Shown piece by piece: positions 8,565-17,635 of a stretch of DNA of 64,000 bases (the first letter of the stretch is position 1; each line of letters starts with the position of its first letter). Where the stretch lies: positions 310,001 through 374,000 of the forward strand of contig JAHBXQ010000001.1 in the NCBI GenBank assembly GCA_019636345.1, in the 5' to 3' direction. This stretch comes from Pirellulales bacterium (GTDB lineage Bacteria; Planctomycetota; Planctomycetia; Pirellulales; Lacipirellulaceae). The position numbers and the translations under genes are program-made. A model generated the notes under the pieces. It ran no database searches, was not told the DNA's origin, and saw only the letters and a program-made list of their open reading frames with translations.

Positions 8565-9947
8565 TTACGGCCTCAACATTTTCAGTTCGACGAGCAGTCC
8601 TCCGTGTTCGCGCAGAATCCTTTGGCCTTCGACGCACGGGTTGACCTTCTTTCCGTCGATGTCACGGAAAGTCTCCCCATGTCTCTCCCACGACTCGTGA
8701 GTCACGGGCCATCCGGGGCGGTCGTTCTCATCGTTCGCTACGGTAATCAGATACTCCATTGATTGACGAGTGCTCGCCAGGCATTCGCACTTCGCGAGCT
8801 GCGAAAGCGACATGGGATGCTTGCCGATCTCCTCGATTCTCCTTCCCTGGCCCAGCGCATTCGAGGCGGCCATGCTGCCGGGGGAGCAGAACGGTGCGAG
8901 CAACTGTTTGACCCGCGCACTTTGCAGGTACTTGATGAGGCGAGCCCTGGCCGCCAATTCTTCCGCGTCGAGCCGTTCTTGCTCCGCCCCTTCCTTGTCG
9001 ATGCCCGACAGGGTTCGTTCCATTTCAGCGGCGTCGAGCGTCGCCTGCTCCTGGCGCCTCACCCTGGCGGTCGTTAGCCGCTGCTCGGCCGCCTTAAAGT
9101 CCATTTCGGCCGCCAGAAGTTCGCGAGCCACCGCGGCCAACTTCTTCTTCGCTTCCACCTCGACCACGGCCCGCTTCTTGATGATCTCCACGTCGGCCGC
9201 CCGCTGGGCCGCTTCGGCTTCCACCGTCGCCTTCTCAATGGCGGACGTGTCCTGGTCCAGCTTCTCCAAGAGCTGCTCCGCCTGATAAGCGTCCATCGCC
9301 TGGCGAAGAGTCGCCTTCGTCGCGACCGCGTCGGCGCTACTCGCCGCTGCGTCTGCCGACGCCGTCTGTTCGAAGGCGTTGAGCAGGGCGACCTGCTTCT
9401 TGACCTTCGCGTAGTAGTCATTCACCCACGTCGCATCGGCGAGAATCGCCTTCGCGGTCTCGTTGTTCTCCGGGTCGAACTCTCCGAGCGTCGCGTTGTA
9501 CCCTTGCAGCACCTCGATGCTCTTGCCGAGGCGACGATAGCGTTCGGCGATGGCCTCCGGTGAGAAGCCCTTCTTGACCTCTTCCAACCGCAAGCACGCC
9601 TGCACCGCCTCTTGTTCGGTCGCGACGTAGCGCCCCAGGTTGCTCTGGAGCAGCTCGTTGAATCGGGTGCTGAACTCCTGATGGAGCTTGAGCAGCGTCG
9701 GTTGGCCCGGCGCCGGGTCCGAAGCGTTGACCAGGCTCCTGGCCTGCTCGGCCACGGCGACGAACTCGGCGAGCTTTGGGTCGCTCCCGAGCAGGTTCTT
9801 CTGCTCCTCCAACATCGACTGGCGGTAGTTCTCCAACCGGTCGGCAAACGTGGCGGGTCCCTTCGCTTCCTGAGCGTACAAGTTGCTCACAGCGAGAAGG
9901 CTGATGAAGCAGCCGCTGAGGGTGAACGCGGACAAGGCTCGGGGCAT
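8565..9947 (-). CDS. Secreted coiled-coil protein, unknown function
   Basis: 460 aa, opening with a probable Sec signal peptide (FTLSGCFISLLAVSNLYAQE, cleavage after YAQ). Two long helical or coiled-coil stretches follow, the second very rich in A/E/K/R (about residues 215-345, for example EVEAKKKLAAVARELLAAEM). The C-terminal 100 residues look globular and carry three cysteines (one in the CSPGS segment, two in CECLAS) plus an aromatic segment RPGWPVTHESWERHG. The ATG overlaps the stop of the membrane-anchored gene upstream (TAATG), so the two are translationally coupled. Standing directly behind the coupling protein and relaxase genes, the pair may be part of an envelope-spanning transfer structure. 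No family recognised. Confidence 0.72.
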   Translation of the reverse strand: MPRALSAFTLSGCFISLLAVSNLYAQEAKGPATFADRLENYRQSMLEEQKNLLGSDPKLAEFVAVAEQARSLVNASDPAPGQPTLLKLHQEFSTRFNELLQSNLGRYVATEQEAVQACLRLEEVKKGFSPEAIAERYRRLGKSIEVLQGYNATLGEFDPENNETAKAILADATWVNDYYAKVKKQVALLNAFEQTASADAAASSADAVATKATLRQAMDAYQAEQLLEKLDQDTSAIEKATVEAEAAQRAADVEIIKKRAVVEVEAKKKLAAVARELLAAEMDFKAAEQRLTTARVRRQEQATLDAAEMERTLSGIDKEGAEQERLDAEELAARARLIKYLQSARVKQLLAPFCSPGSMAASNALGQGRRIEEIGKHPMSLSQLAKCECLASTRQSMEYLITVANDENDRPGWPVTHESWERHGETFRDIDGKKVNPCVEGQRILREHGGLLVELKMLRP

Positions 9948-10534
9948 TACTGCGTCTCCTTGAATGAGAGGTACTTTGCTCCCAGATCGTCGAGACTCGC
10001 GGCGAGTGCCTGGGCGTCGGCGATCGCCTGGGTGAGTTGTTGCTCTGCAAGCCGCTTGACTCGTAGCTCGGACGCGACCGACCCGCTCGAACGGGACGCC
10101 GCCTGATCGACTTGCTCGGCCAGCTCCGCGAGCGTCTTCTCCAGTGCGAGTCGACTGGCGTCTAGTTCGTGGTACTCTCGCAAAGGCTCCGTGTCTTCGC
10201 TGACGTTAACCCACTTCATGATCGATGGGTGCGTCTCGGGACGCCCCTCGGGCCACTCGTGAGTGGGCCCGAAGTATCGCTTTGCATCGCGGTCGAGTTG
10301 CTTGACAATCTGAATTACTTCGAGCAGGCCATCGTTCGCGCTATAAGCGGCCTGCTTCGCCCGCAGCTCAATCTCATCTTCCTGCGTGGAATCGTGCCGC
10401 TTATGTGACGCGATGTAGTCGGCAGTGAAGTAGTACAGAACTGCGAGTACAGGCAACAGAAACAACACCAAGAGCACAAGCTTGAAGCGTTGGGCCTTCG
10501 GGTCCTTCATGTCGTTGAGGAGGATGACTCGCAT
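9947..10534 (-). CDS. Inner-membrane-anchored coiled-coil protein
   Basis: About 195 aa. One transmembrane segment near the N-terminus (KLVLLVLFLLPVLAVLYYF) follows a basic cytoplasmic start, so the bulk is predicted outside the cytoplasm. The rest is helical and charged, with a coiled coil near residues 110-185. The start is uncertain: ATG 10534 is taken, ATG 10510 and TTG 10552 are alternatives and none has a strong ribosome-binding site. The stop overlaps the ATG of the secreted coiled-coil gene by one base. The two products probably interact in the envelope, with the single helix as anchor. Function unknown. Confidence 0.68.
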   Translation of the reverse strand: MRVILLNDMKDPKAQRFKLVLLVLFLLPVLAVLYYFTADYIASHKRHDSTQEDEIELRAKQAAYSANDGLLEVIQIVKQLDRDAKRYFGPTHEWPEGRPETHPSIMKWVNVSEDTEPLREYHELDASRLALEKTLAELAEQVDQAASRSSGSVASELRVKRLAEQQLTQAIADAQALAASLDDLGAKYLSFKETQ

Positions 10535-10666
10535 TACGATCGCTTTCTCCAAGCAAGATTCAGCGGCGCACGAGCGGCTCGCCGAGTTTCCGACGGTTGC
10601 ACGTAATGAATTGTAATAGTTGTTGACTCACGCATGTAGCCATCCCCGCCTTGCTACCGATGGGCC

Positions 10667-13396
10667 TCAGAAGTCGGGTTCGACAATCTCGTGTGCGGTT
10701 GCGTCGTCAGACTTGTCTTCTGGCTCCGCGTCACCACGCAGGGTCGCCAGCAGCTTCGGCGGCAGCCGGAGGCGGCTGATGTCTTGCGCTTCCCACTCGG
10801 GAAGATAGTCGAGCTGCTCCTCGGTCTTCTCGTGTTCTTCGTTGCGAGGCGGCGGAGGAAGCGGATCTTGCCTGCCGTCGCCCGCGAGCACGTCCTTCCA
10901 CATGCCGCCGTTAATTTCAGGGTCGGACTTAATGAAGGCGTGGAAACCTCCTTCAGGCGAGCCGCTCGGCAGGTCCGCAAAACCGCTCGGCGGCACCAGG
11001 TCGGTCTCGTGGTCGCTGGTTGTCTCCGAGGAGCTGGCCGAGGTGCTGGCGTCGCGTCCCGCGTTCAAGGTCGAGCCGGTTGTCAGGTTGGTCTTAGTGC
11101 GCCAGCCTTTACCGAAGAACTTCGACGACCAGGTGGCCAACTCGCTGTCGCACCGCAGCAGCGCCTTGTTGCCAAGTCCCATCAAGAAGCCTGCGTGCTT
11201 CTCGTTGGTGGCGGCCGCCTTTTGCTCAAACTTCAGCGCGTTCATCGTCGCGAGCACTAGCACTAGCCCCTTGGAGCGTCCCTTGTCCGCGATGCCGCTC
11301 AGCTCGTCGAGGTCAGCCATCATCTGTGCCTCGTCGATAAACAGCCAAGTGATCGGATTTTCGACCTCCGGACCGTCGAGCAGTTTGTCGGCCGCCAGGC
11401 GGATCAGGCCGCGATAGTACGAAGCCAGCACGTCGGCCGCCTGATGGCTCCCCGTCATCAGCAGGACCGGGGGTTCGCTCGGGACGCGACGGGCCCAATC
11501 CAGAACGGAAAAGTAGCGACCTTCCGCTTCGGCTTCCTTCGAAGCGCACGCCAGGGGAACGAAGTCATCGAGGTAAGCAATCAAGGTCTGGACGATGTTC
11601 CCCTTCGTCGTCCGGGTCTGGCTCAACAGCCGCTTGAAGCGGCGGCCACCGGGGCTTTGGCCAAGCACCGCGTCAAGGCTGTCGCAGCAGAGGCAGGCGG
11701 TAAGCACGTCCCGCAACCCCCACGACTCGGCCTGTCTGGAGAACGTCTCGACGATGGCCTGGAACAGGACCCGGCTGATTTTCGGCCAGAAGGGGTCCCG
11801 TGAGTCGTCCGGAAAGAGCATGTCGGCGAAGCGTCGGGTGGAGAGGACCCCGAGGTCACGCGAAATATTCCAAGCGGCTCCTCTGTCATCAAACGGATTG
11901 ATGATCTTGTACAGTGACTCATTAGCGGCGCCATACGAGTCGTCGAGCATGGTCACAAAGTCGCCCTTGGGGTCGTGGATCAGCACCCGCACACGCGGGT
12001 CCTGCAACGCCCGTTCGAGGACTTGCAGCAGCAGTTCCTTCATGAAGACCGATTTGCCGGAGCCGATATTCCCGTGAAAGAAGAAGTGCTGCGCGACATG
12101 CGACTCGCGGAGAGGGGCCCCGCCGAACCGAATCGCAGGGAGATTGACGGGGCGCCGATAGTCGGAGGCGATCAGTTGGTCCGCACGCTGCCGGTCGGCA
12201 AGCGAAAGCTCGCCAGGGATGGGCTCGGCTAGGTCTCCACGGTTGAGACGAAAGTCCTCCTCCAGTTTCGCGACGTACGCAAACCGACCGAACCCATCAG
12301 GGGCGCCGTCGTGGATTGGTTCCCACGAGTAGCGGACTTCTTTCCACTCGTCGCCGGTATGAAGCACCGTCCATGCAAAATGGCGCTCCCAGTAGTAGCC
12401 GAGAAAATCGACCTGAACGGTGTTGCCCCACTGCGAGACGACGATTTGTCCCCACGTGAATTTCTGGACGCCCCCCGGGTTGAGCAGCAGGTAGTGTCGC
12501 CCCAGAAGCGTCACCTGCCTGCTTTCCGTCAGCTCGACCGACTCAATCGGCAGCCGGTCTCCTAGCAGCCACCCCCCCAGCTTGATGTGGTCGAGGATGA
12601 CGCTGGTACCTAGTGCGTGCGTCGTACAGTGATACTGGGAGAGATTAAGCGGGCGAAACGGCTGGTGTTTACTCCATAGAGGTTCCGGAGAGGTTCTAAC
12701 CTCAGCCCAGCCCCGGTTTTCGTCGTAGACCCAGATAGCCGTTTTTTCACCGAAGCGGTCGAAGGTTCGCAGTCTCAGGTTCAATTGAGCGACGAAGCCA
12801 TCGGGGGCCGACTTAGTCAAGAACAGCTCGGACCCGTCGGCCAGCGTGTAGGTCCTTCCAAACTCCAGGACTCTCGCCTCGTCGTCGGAAAGGACGACTC
12901 GACCGCCTCGATCAAGCCTAATCGGGTAGTCGTATAAGTCCGCCTGATGGGACCCAAACAACTCGACGACAGCGTCGGGGTCGACGATCAATCTCGCGAC
13001 TCCCTCTTCCTCCGTGCCGTGTGGCTTCGGTGTCGAACTCGTCGGCGGATGCTTCGCCCCGATAGGCGCATACTCGATGCGATACCACACTCCGAACTCG
13101 TGAAGATAGGTGACCGCCTCGTGCGAGTCCGAGCGGTGAACGTCGATCTGATACCGACCATCGCCCCGAGGACCCGCCATCACGGCGGCGCCGTCCGTAA
13201 GTAGAGCGTGCGAAGGCAATCGGCCAAGTGAAACGCGACCCGCTTTGGTTTCAACTTCGACGCGGCCGTCGGCGTGCAGGTGTAGTTGAGGCTCAACAGC
13301 CGAGGTGACCGGCCAGCGCGCGTGAAGTCGCCTGCTATACGCCACAAGCTCGATGGGTAAACGAGTGTCGGAAGCAACTTGTGGTGGCGCGCTCAT
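10667..13396 (-). CDS. Type IV coupling protein-like ATPase (TraD/TrwB/HerA family)
   Basis: 909-aa P-loop ATPase that probably pumps the relaxase-DNA complex during transfer. The Walker A motif GNIGSGKS lies near residue 442, followed by VLIHDPKGDF; the Walker B motif WLFIDEAQMM lies near residue 687, then VLVLATMNALKFEQK, as in coupling proteins and HerA-like translocases. The first 400 residues form a beta-rich domain of unknown type with no clear transmembrane helix, unlike TraD, so it may work with the membrane-anchored protein downstream. The C-terminus (from about 790) is Ser/Thr-rich then acidic. The ATG overlaps the relaxase stop (ATGA), so both are coupled. A HerA-like role outside conjugation is possible but the neighbour argues against it. 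Confidence 0.85.
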   Translation of the reverse strand: MSAPPQVASDTRLPIELVAYSRRLHARWPVTSAVEPQLHLHADGRVEVETKAGRVSLGRLPSHALLTDGAAVMAGPRGDGRYQIDVHRSDSHEAVTYLHEFGVWYRIEYAPIGAKHPPTSSTPKPHGTEEEGVARLIVDPDAVVELFGSHQADLYDYPIRLDRGGRVVLSDDEARVLEFGRTYTLADGSELFLTKSAPDGFVAQLNLRLRTFDRFGEKTAIWVYDENRGWAEVRTSPEPLWSKHQPFRPLNLSQYHCTTHALGTSVILDHIKLGGWLLGDRLPIESVELTESRQVTLLGRHYLLLNPGGVQKFTWGQIVVSQWGNTVQVDFLGYYWERHFAWTVLHTGDEWKEVRYSWEPIHDGAPDGFGRFAYVAKLEEDFRLNRGDLAEPIPGELSLADRQRADQLIASDYRRPVNLPAIRFGGAPLRESHVAQHFFFHGNIGSGKSVFMKELLLQVLERALQDPRVRVLIHDPKGDFVTMLDDSYGAANESLYKIINPFDDRGAAWNISRDLGVLSTRRFADMLFPDDSRDPFWPKISRVLFQAIVETFSRQAESWGLRDVLTACLCCDSLDAVLGQSPGGRRFKRLLSQTRTTKGNIVQTLIAYLDDFVPLACASKEAEAEGRYFSVLDWARRVPSEPPVLLMTGSHQAADVLASYYRGLIRLAADKLLDGPEVENPITWLFIDEAQMMADLDELSGIADKGRSKGLVLVLATMNALKFEQKAAATNEKHAGFLMGLGNKALLRCDSELATWSSKFFGKGWRTKTNLTTGSTLNAGRDASTSASSSETTSDHETDLVPPSGFADLPSGSPEGGFHAFIKSDPEINGGMWKDVLAGDGRQDPLPPPPRNEEHEKTEEQLDYLPEWEAQDISRLRLPPKLLATLRGDAEPEDKSDDATAHEIVEPDF

Positions 13397-16218
13397 CGCT
13401 CAAGCTCCAGCGACCGCTCTTTCTCCTGCTCTTCGTTTGCGACCTCCTTCTCGCGGTCGAGCCCGAACACTTTCCGTCGCGTCCGCGACATCACTCGCGT
13501 GAGGTGACACTGCTTCAAGGATTCTTTTCCCTCGAAGACGTGCTTGAGCTTCTTGTCGTACTCCTCTTGCTGCTGGTCGTCCCGTTCAAGCTCGGCTTTG
13601 CTGCGGAGCGACAGCAGCGTGAGTTCGGCGCCCGCCTCACCTTCGCTGGTGAACAGCTCAGTCTTCTCGGATGCTCGCGAGAACTGCACGTAGGACAGCT
13701 CACGGTCCTGAGCGGGTCCTCCGGCCAGTACGTAGATGTTCTCAAACGTGCTGCCCTGCGCGGCGTGGGTCGTGACGGCGTACCCCAAGGCGATTTCCGC
13801 CTTGCGAATCGCTTTGAAAAGCGGGGGTCGTCCCTCCTCGGGACGCGTCATCACCTCCAACGGCACGTCGAGCGTCCGGCCGTCGTCCATCGCCACGCGG
13901 ATGCACTTGGCGAACGGATTGATGGAGAGAACCGTGCCGAACTGGCCGCGGTTGATTTGCTCGCGACGCGACACTTGTTTCTTGAGCCAAGTGTTCTTCG
14001 CGAAGTCCTCCACGACCTCGCCAACCGTTTCGGCGTCTCTATAGAAGTGGAGCGACTCGCGGAAGTGGACGCGGTCACCGGCGTACAACTTCTGCCCCTC
14101 GTGATTCGTGACGGCCGCCCCCAAGGTCCGTTGAACGGCGCCCAATCGCTCGGCCTGGAGCATCTCGTTGAGCGACCTGCGTTGCTCGTGCGTGCCGACG
14201 AGCACTTGGTTCTCCGCCGGGTCCCTCACCCCCTGTTCTTTCCACCGCGAGACGAGTTCTTCCATCGCTTCCCGTTCGGTCGCGCGGACGTGGACGCGTC
14301 CCCGCTCGGCGAGACTCCGCAGGGCGAGGTCCGCCTTGCCGCTCGCCAGGTTCACCGCGACCTCCACGTCCTCGGCTTGCTTCTGCCGCCAGACCTCGGT
14401 CAAGCGTTCTCCCGGTACAGCCCGGCTTGTGACGGTGAAGGCCCCGCCGTGGCCAATCGCCTGACATTGCTTCTCGTCGCCAACAAGACAGACGAGCGTC
14501 CCCTTCGCGCGCGCCAGGGACGCCAATCGGTAGAGCGAAGGGGTCTCGACCATCGCGGCTTCGTCGATGACGAGCACCGTGTTGGCGTCTAGCTGGGGAG
14601 TCTTCTTCTGGTCGGCTGAGTCGCGATGCGGCTCGCTCGCAGCCTTCGCGTTGTCGTGGAGCCATTTCGCGACGGTGAACGACTCGATCCCCGAGCTGTT
14701 CTCCAGCTCAAGCACAGCTCGCCCGGCGAGGGCGGCGCCGACGACCCGGCATCCCTCCTTCTCCCACGCGGTCTTCGCCGTGCGGAGCACGGTCGTCTTG
14801 CCGGTCCCCGCGTCCCCCGTCAGCACACGGACGCCACCCGCCACTTCGCCGCGCCGGGTCAGACCCTGGGTCAGGTAAGAGACCGCAAACCGCTGCTCCT
14901 CGGAGAGCGTGTGCTCCGTGGTCGACTCCTCGTTCTCGCGGAACACCGTGCGGAGCGTCGAGTTCTCTAGGCGATGGTGCGGGTCGCTGGCGCTCTGCTG
15001 GACGAGCGACGAGTACTCCCACTCCCCCTTGAGCACGCCTTGGGTCGACAGCACCCGCGATAGCTTTTCCTCGCCCAAGCTCACCAGCTCCCCCGACACG
15101 ATTTCTTCTTGGACGAGCGTCTCGATCTCTTTCGCGGAAACCCCTTGCGTCTGGAGCAGATTGGCGAGTTCGCGGTGCAGCTCGCGGACGGGGAACGAGC
15201 CCATCTCGCCCGCAAGCTCCTCGGCCGCCTCACGCAGAGCCAGGGCAGAGTCCTCCCGCGTGTAGGACGTTGCTAGCATCTTGCCCGTGACCTCTTTGAG
15301 GGTCTCGGTGGTGACGCCGAACGCTTTCAGCTCTTCCTTCCACTCCTCGAAGAGTTTGGGGCGGCTGACTTCTGCTTTCTCCGTCCGAGTCGATAGGGTC
15401 GCAATCTCGGCGGCTTCAGCCGTCTCGAATCCGACCTGCCGCAACTGCTCCTCGATCTTCTCGCGCCGTTTGGAGTAATGTTCGCAGGCCTCCTTCGCGA
15501 TGCCTTCGATGACAAACGAGAACCCGTTGTCGTCCATCGAGAGCTGAACGCCGAGCCGCCGGGCGAGTTGGGCCGCCAGCTCGGCTCGGTAGATGGCCCC
15601 GGCCGCCATCTTGTGGTCGAACAGCGGGCTCTCTACGTCGAGGATGCGTCCTTCGTCATCCTTGACCACGCGGCCGTAGAGTGTGCCGGTCGTGCCATCG
15701 CTTCGGACGCAAGCGTTGGCGATGACGCAGTGCGTGTGCAGGTGCGGGTCGCCCGCTCGCGAAGTGGCGTGCTCAAAAGTCGCAACGACCAGCTTCGCGT
15801 GCTCAACCTCCGAGCCTTGTTTGCCTCGCCGGGTATACGCGGCGTTCCGCTCTAGGTACTCGATGCCCGCCCGAACCGCTTCGGCCTGGCACTTCTGGAT
15901 TTCTTGCTGGACTTCCTGCGGGGCGGCCGCCCACAACACCGACACCGACTTGGGGGCCGAGAAGGTGAAGTCGAGCCCCGACTGCCGAGTCGGCTTGCCC
16001 GCGTTCTGGACCAGCTTGGTCTCGTGGTCGAGCGGGGAGAACCCGCGAAGCAACGACTTCAGCGCGTCGCGGTGGACCTTCTTGCAGTCCAGGGCGAAAT
16101 GCACAGCCCCTGACCCCAACCAGCGGCCGGGCGGCTCGCCCCCCTTGGTGTAGTACTCGTCTCGGGCGAGGTCCGTGAAGTACTTCCCGTCTCCAGTTAC
16201 GACGCTCGCAGAGAGCAT
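13393..16218 (-). CDS. MobF-family conjugative relaxase-helicase (TrwC/TraI type)
   Basis: 941-aa relaxase. The N-terminal TrwC domain has candidate nicking tyrosines Y22-Y23 (DEYYTKGG) and the metal-binding three-histidine motif HLHTHCVIAN near residue 161, preceded by DFTFSAPKSVSVLW. The second half is a RecD2/TraA-like helicase with Walker A TGDAGTGKTT near residue 471, VIDEAAMV, and a late motif ending TTHAAQGSTFENIYVLAG. Such enzymes nick at oriT, stay bound to the 5' end and unwind the transferred strand. All key residues are present. ATG 16218 has GGAG upstream. Downstream it couples to the ATPase gene, upstream lies a small DNA-binding gene; together they form the mobilisation operon. 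Confidence 0.96.
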   Translation of the reverse strand: MLSASVVTGDGKYFTDLARDEYYTKGGEPPGRWLGSGAVHFALDCKKVHRDALKSLLRGFSPLDHETKLVQNAGKPTRQSGLDFTFSAPKSVSVLWAAAPQEVQQEIQKCQAEAVRAGIEYLERNAAYTRRGKQGSEVEHAKLVVATFEHATSRAGDPHLHTHCVIANACVRSDGTTGTLYGRVVKDDEGRILDVESPLFDHKMAAGAIYRAELAAQLARRLGVQLSMDDNGFSFVIEGIAKEACEHYSKRREKIEEQLRQVGFETAEAAEIATLSTRTEKAEVSRPKLFEEWKEELKAFGVTTETLKEVTGKMLATSYTREDSALALREAAEELAGEMGSFPVRELHRELANLLQTQGVSAKEIETLVQEEIVSGELVSLGEEKLSRVLSTQGVLKGEWEYSSLVQQSASDPHHRLENSTLRTVFRENEESTTEHTLSEEQRFAVSYLTQGLTRRGEVAGGVRVLTGDAGTGKTTVLRTAKTAWEKEGCRVVGAALAGRAVLELENSSGIESFTVAKWLHDNAKAASEPHRDSADQKKTPQLDANTVLVIDEAAMVETPSLYRLASLARAKGTLVCLVGDEKQCQAIGHGGAFTVTSRAVPGERLTEVWRQKQAEDVEVAVNLASGKADLALRSLAERGRVHVRATEREAMEELVSRWKEQGVRDPAENQVLVGTHEQRRSLNEMLQAERLGAVQRTLGAAVTNHEGQKLYAGDRVHFRESLHFYRDAETVGEVVEDFAKNTWLKKQVSRREQINRGQFGTVLSINPFAKCIRVAMDDGRTLDVPLEVMTRPEEGRPPLFKAIRKAEIALGYAVTTHAAQGSTFENIYVLAGGPAQDRELSYVQFSRASEKTELFTSEGEAGAELTLLSLRSKAELERDDQQQEEYDKKLKHVFEGKESLKQCHLTRVMSRTRRKVFGLDREKEVANEEQEKERSLELER

Positions 16219-16223
16219 GGCGG

Positions 16224-16544
16224 CTACTCCATCGACTTGGTCTTCGCGGCGATCCGGTCGATGACCGCCTTCGTCTCGGCCGAATCGAGCGGCTTGGTGG
16301 CGTGCAGGTTCCCGGCGAGGAAGGCCGCCAGCCGCTCCATCTCTTTTCTGGTCTCCTGGTGCTCGAAGCGGACGCTCTCGATGACCGATTCGTCCGCGAG
16401 GGCCTTCGCGATGAGCTTCCTGACCGCGTCGCTACGGGTCTCAATGCCGTGCAGCTCCATGTAGGCGCGGAGCTTCCGATAGGTTTCCAGCGGCAGCTTG
16501 CCTTGGACGTTCTCCATCGGTTCCATCTGAAAAACGCTCTCCAT
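16224..16544 (-). CDS. Small relaxosome accessory DNA-binding protein (probable)
   Basis: About 106 aa, first gene of the relaxase operon and 5 bp upstream of it. The N-terminal part (GKLPLETYRKLRAYMELHG then SDAVRKLIAKAL) resembles a ribbon-helix-helix protein such as TrwA or TraY; the rest is helical (RFEHQETRKEMERLAAFLA). Accessory proteins of this kind bind oriT and bend it for the relaxase. Several in-frame ATGs exist (16568, 16544, 16526, 16517), none with a strong ribosome-binding site, so the start is uncertain. The fold assignment is by resemblance and position. Confidence 0.65.
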   Translation of the reverse strand: MESVFQMEPMENVQGKLPLETYRKLRAYMELHGIETRSDAVRKLIAKALADESVIESVRFEHQETRKEMERLAAFLAGNLHATKPLDSAETKAVIDRIAAKTKSME

Positions 16545-16568
16545 TAGATACGTGGCAAAGCCCATCAT

Positions 16569-17266
16569 GGCAACAGGTTACCGCGTTGCCAGCGTGTCGG
16601 CGTATACGCATTGTATCCGCGTATTCGACCTTGGGAAGCAGGGCCTCTTAGGCAATCACTGGCCCCCCGGCATACCGGCAGGTGCAACGGGTGTGCAGCG
16701 GAGAGAGGCTCGACGATGGAGGCATTTATGCCTTCTTCGGTGAGACACTCGGAGCACTTCTTGCGGTCGAGCGATGAGCGAGACTTTGACGCGTGCAGCG
16801 GAAAACCTCGGCGGCCCTGGACGCCGAGGCGCCCAAGCTGGTCGGAACAGCTCGGCCCTAGCCGGGCCCGACCAGCTTGTCATTTTTTTCGTAGTGGCCC
16901 TCCCAAGAGGGCCACGAAGCCACTCGCAGGCCCTAGCCTAATAGCGAGTGACGTTTTGGTGAGCGGTAGGAAGCTTGCTGAGTACCGCCCTAGAAAGGAC
17001 AGACAGGACCGCCGCTCAAAGAGCGGACAGGCCTGACAGCAATCCAGTTATCCACATGCCGAGGCCTGGGAGGGACCGCAAGATTCCGGCAGGGTCGAGG
17101 CTTGTATGAAAGAGGATGAGCCCGACGCCGGATGGCGTAGGGCGCGGCGGCCGAACAAGCAGTGTTTGAAGGCTGGCATGGGGGGCCAGTGAGAGAAGGG
17201 TTCACTAGCAGGAAGTGAGCCAAACGGCCCCGAGCTGGTCGAGGCCGTCTGGCTGAGGCATGGAGG
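16569..17266. other. Non-coding region upstream of the relaxase operon, oriT candidate
   Basis: No convincing gene. Six inverted repeats fall within 16806-17026: CCTCGGC/GCCGAGG (16806, 16823), AAGCTGGTCGG/CCGACCAGCTT (16835, 16868), GTGGCCCTC/GAGGGCCAC (16894, 16907), CACTCGC/GCGAGTG with an inner AGGC/GCCT (16921, 16944), GCGGTA/TACCGC (16963, 16983) and CCGCTC/GAGCGG (17012, 17021). Lying beside the MobF operon, this is the best place for an origin of transfer. The second hairpin is followed by seven T at 16883-16889 and may instead be a plus-strand terminator. Confidence 0.5.
16835..16889 (+). terminator. Probable rho-independent terminator
   Basis: An 11-bp perfect stem, AAGCTGGTCGG with CCGACCAGCTT, is followed by GTCA and seven T on the plus strand. 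It would stop plus-strand transcription coming from the relaxase promoter region. Confidence 0.55.
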
Positions 17267-17554
17267 CTACGAAGCTCCGTTCTCGCCGTTCGACTCGCCG
17301 TTCTGCGAGTGCATCCACGTGTGGGCGAGGTCCGCGACCTTGGCGACCAACAGCAGGTCTTCGCGGCCGAAGCTCGTGGACTCTCGCCAGCCCTTGTCCT
17401 TCGGACCCTCCCGCTGCTCTTCATCAACGCGGTAGAGCCGGGTCAGCGTCGCGTTGAAGCGTTCGCCGTTTTCGGTCTCGTTCCGCCAGATGGTCGCCTT
17501 GATGCGGCCGAGTCGGACTTCGTGGATGGGCTGGTTCTTGGTTTGCTCAGTCAT
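17267..17554 (-). CDS. Small conserved-looking protein of unknown function
   Basis: 95 aa with a compact core: IHEVRLGRIKATIWRNETEN, then RFNATLTRLYR, then SFGREDLLLVAKVADLAHTWM, and a Gly/Asn-rich tail. The pattern of a short beta sheet followed by one helix ending in LAHTWM looks like a real folded family often carried on mobile DNA. A single-stranded nucleic-acid-binding role of the PC4 kind is conceivable but I cannot show it. ATG 17554 has AAGGAG seven bases upstream, and that ribosome-binding site lies inside an inverted repeat (17559-17635), so translation may be controlled by RNA folding. Confidence 0.75.
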   Translation of the reverse strand: MTEQTKNQPIHEVRLGRIKATIWRNETENGERFNATLTRLYRVDEEQREGPKDKGWRESTSFGREDLLLVAKVADLAHTWMHSQNGESNGENGAS

Positions 17555-17558
17555 CTTT

Positions 17559-17635
17559 GTTTCTCCTTAGAAAGTGGGCGACCCATTCGCCCTTCGTAAT
17601 CGATGAGGGCAATGGCGTCGCCCACGAGGAGAAAC
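17559..17635. repeat. Nested inverted repeat covering the ribosome-binding site of the 17554 gene
   Basis: The outer arms are GTTTCTCC (17559-17566) and GGAGAAAC (17628-17635). The next arms are GTGGGCGAC (17574-17582) and GTCGCCCAC (17617-17625), and inner arms are GCCC and GGGC. On the minus strand the ribosome-binding site AAGGAG is within an arm and would be paired in the folded mRNA. Confidence 0.6.

Noticed and set aside
13381-14592. 403-codon plus-strand frame opposite the relaxase
   Set aside because: Shadow of the MobF helicase domain, whose Walker motifs are intact on the minus strand.
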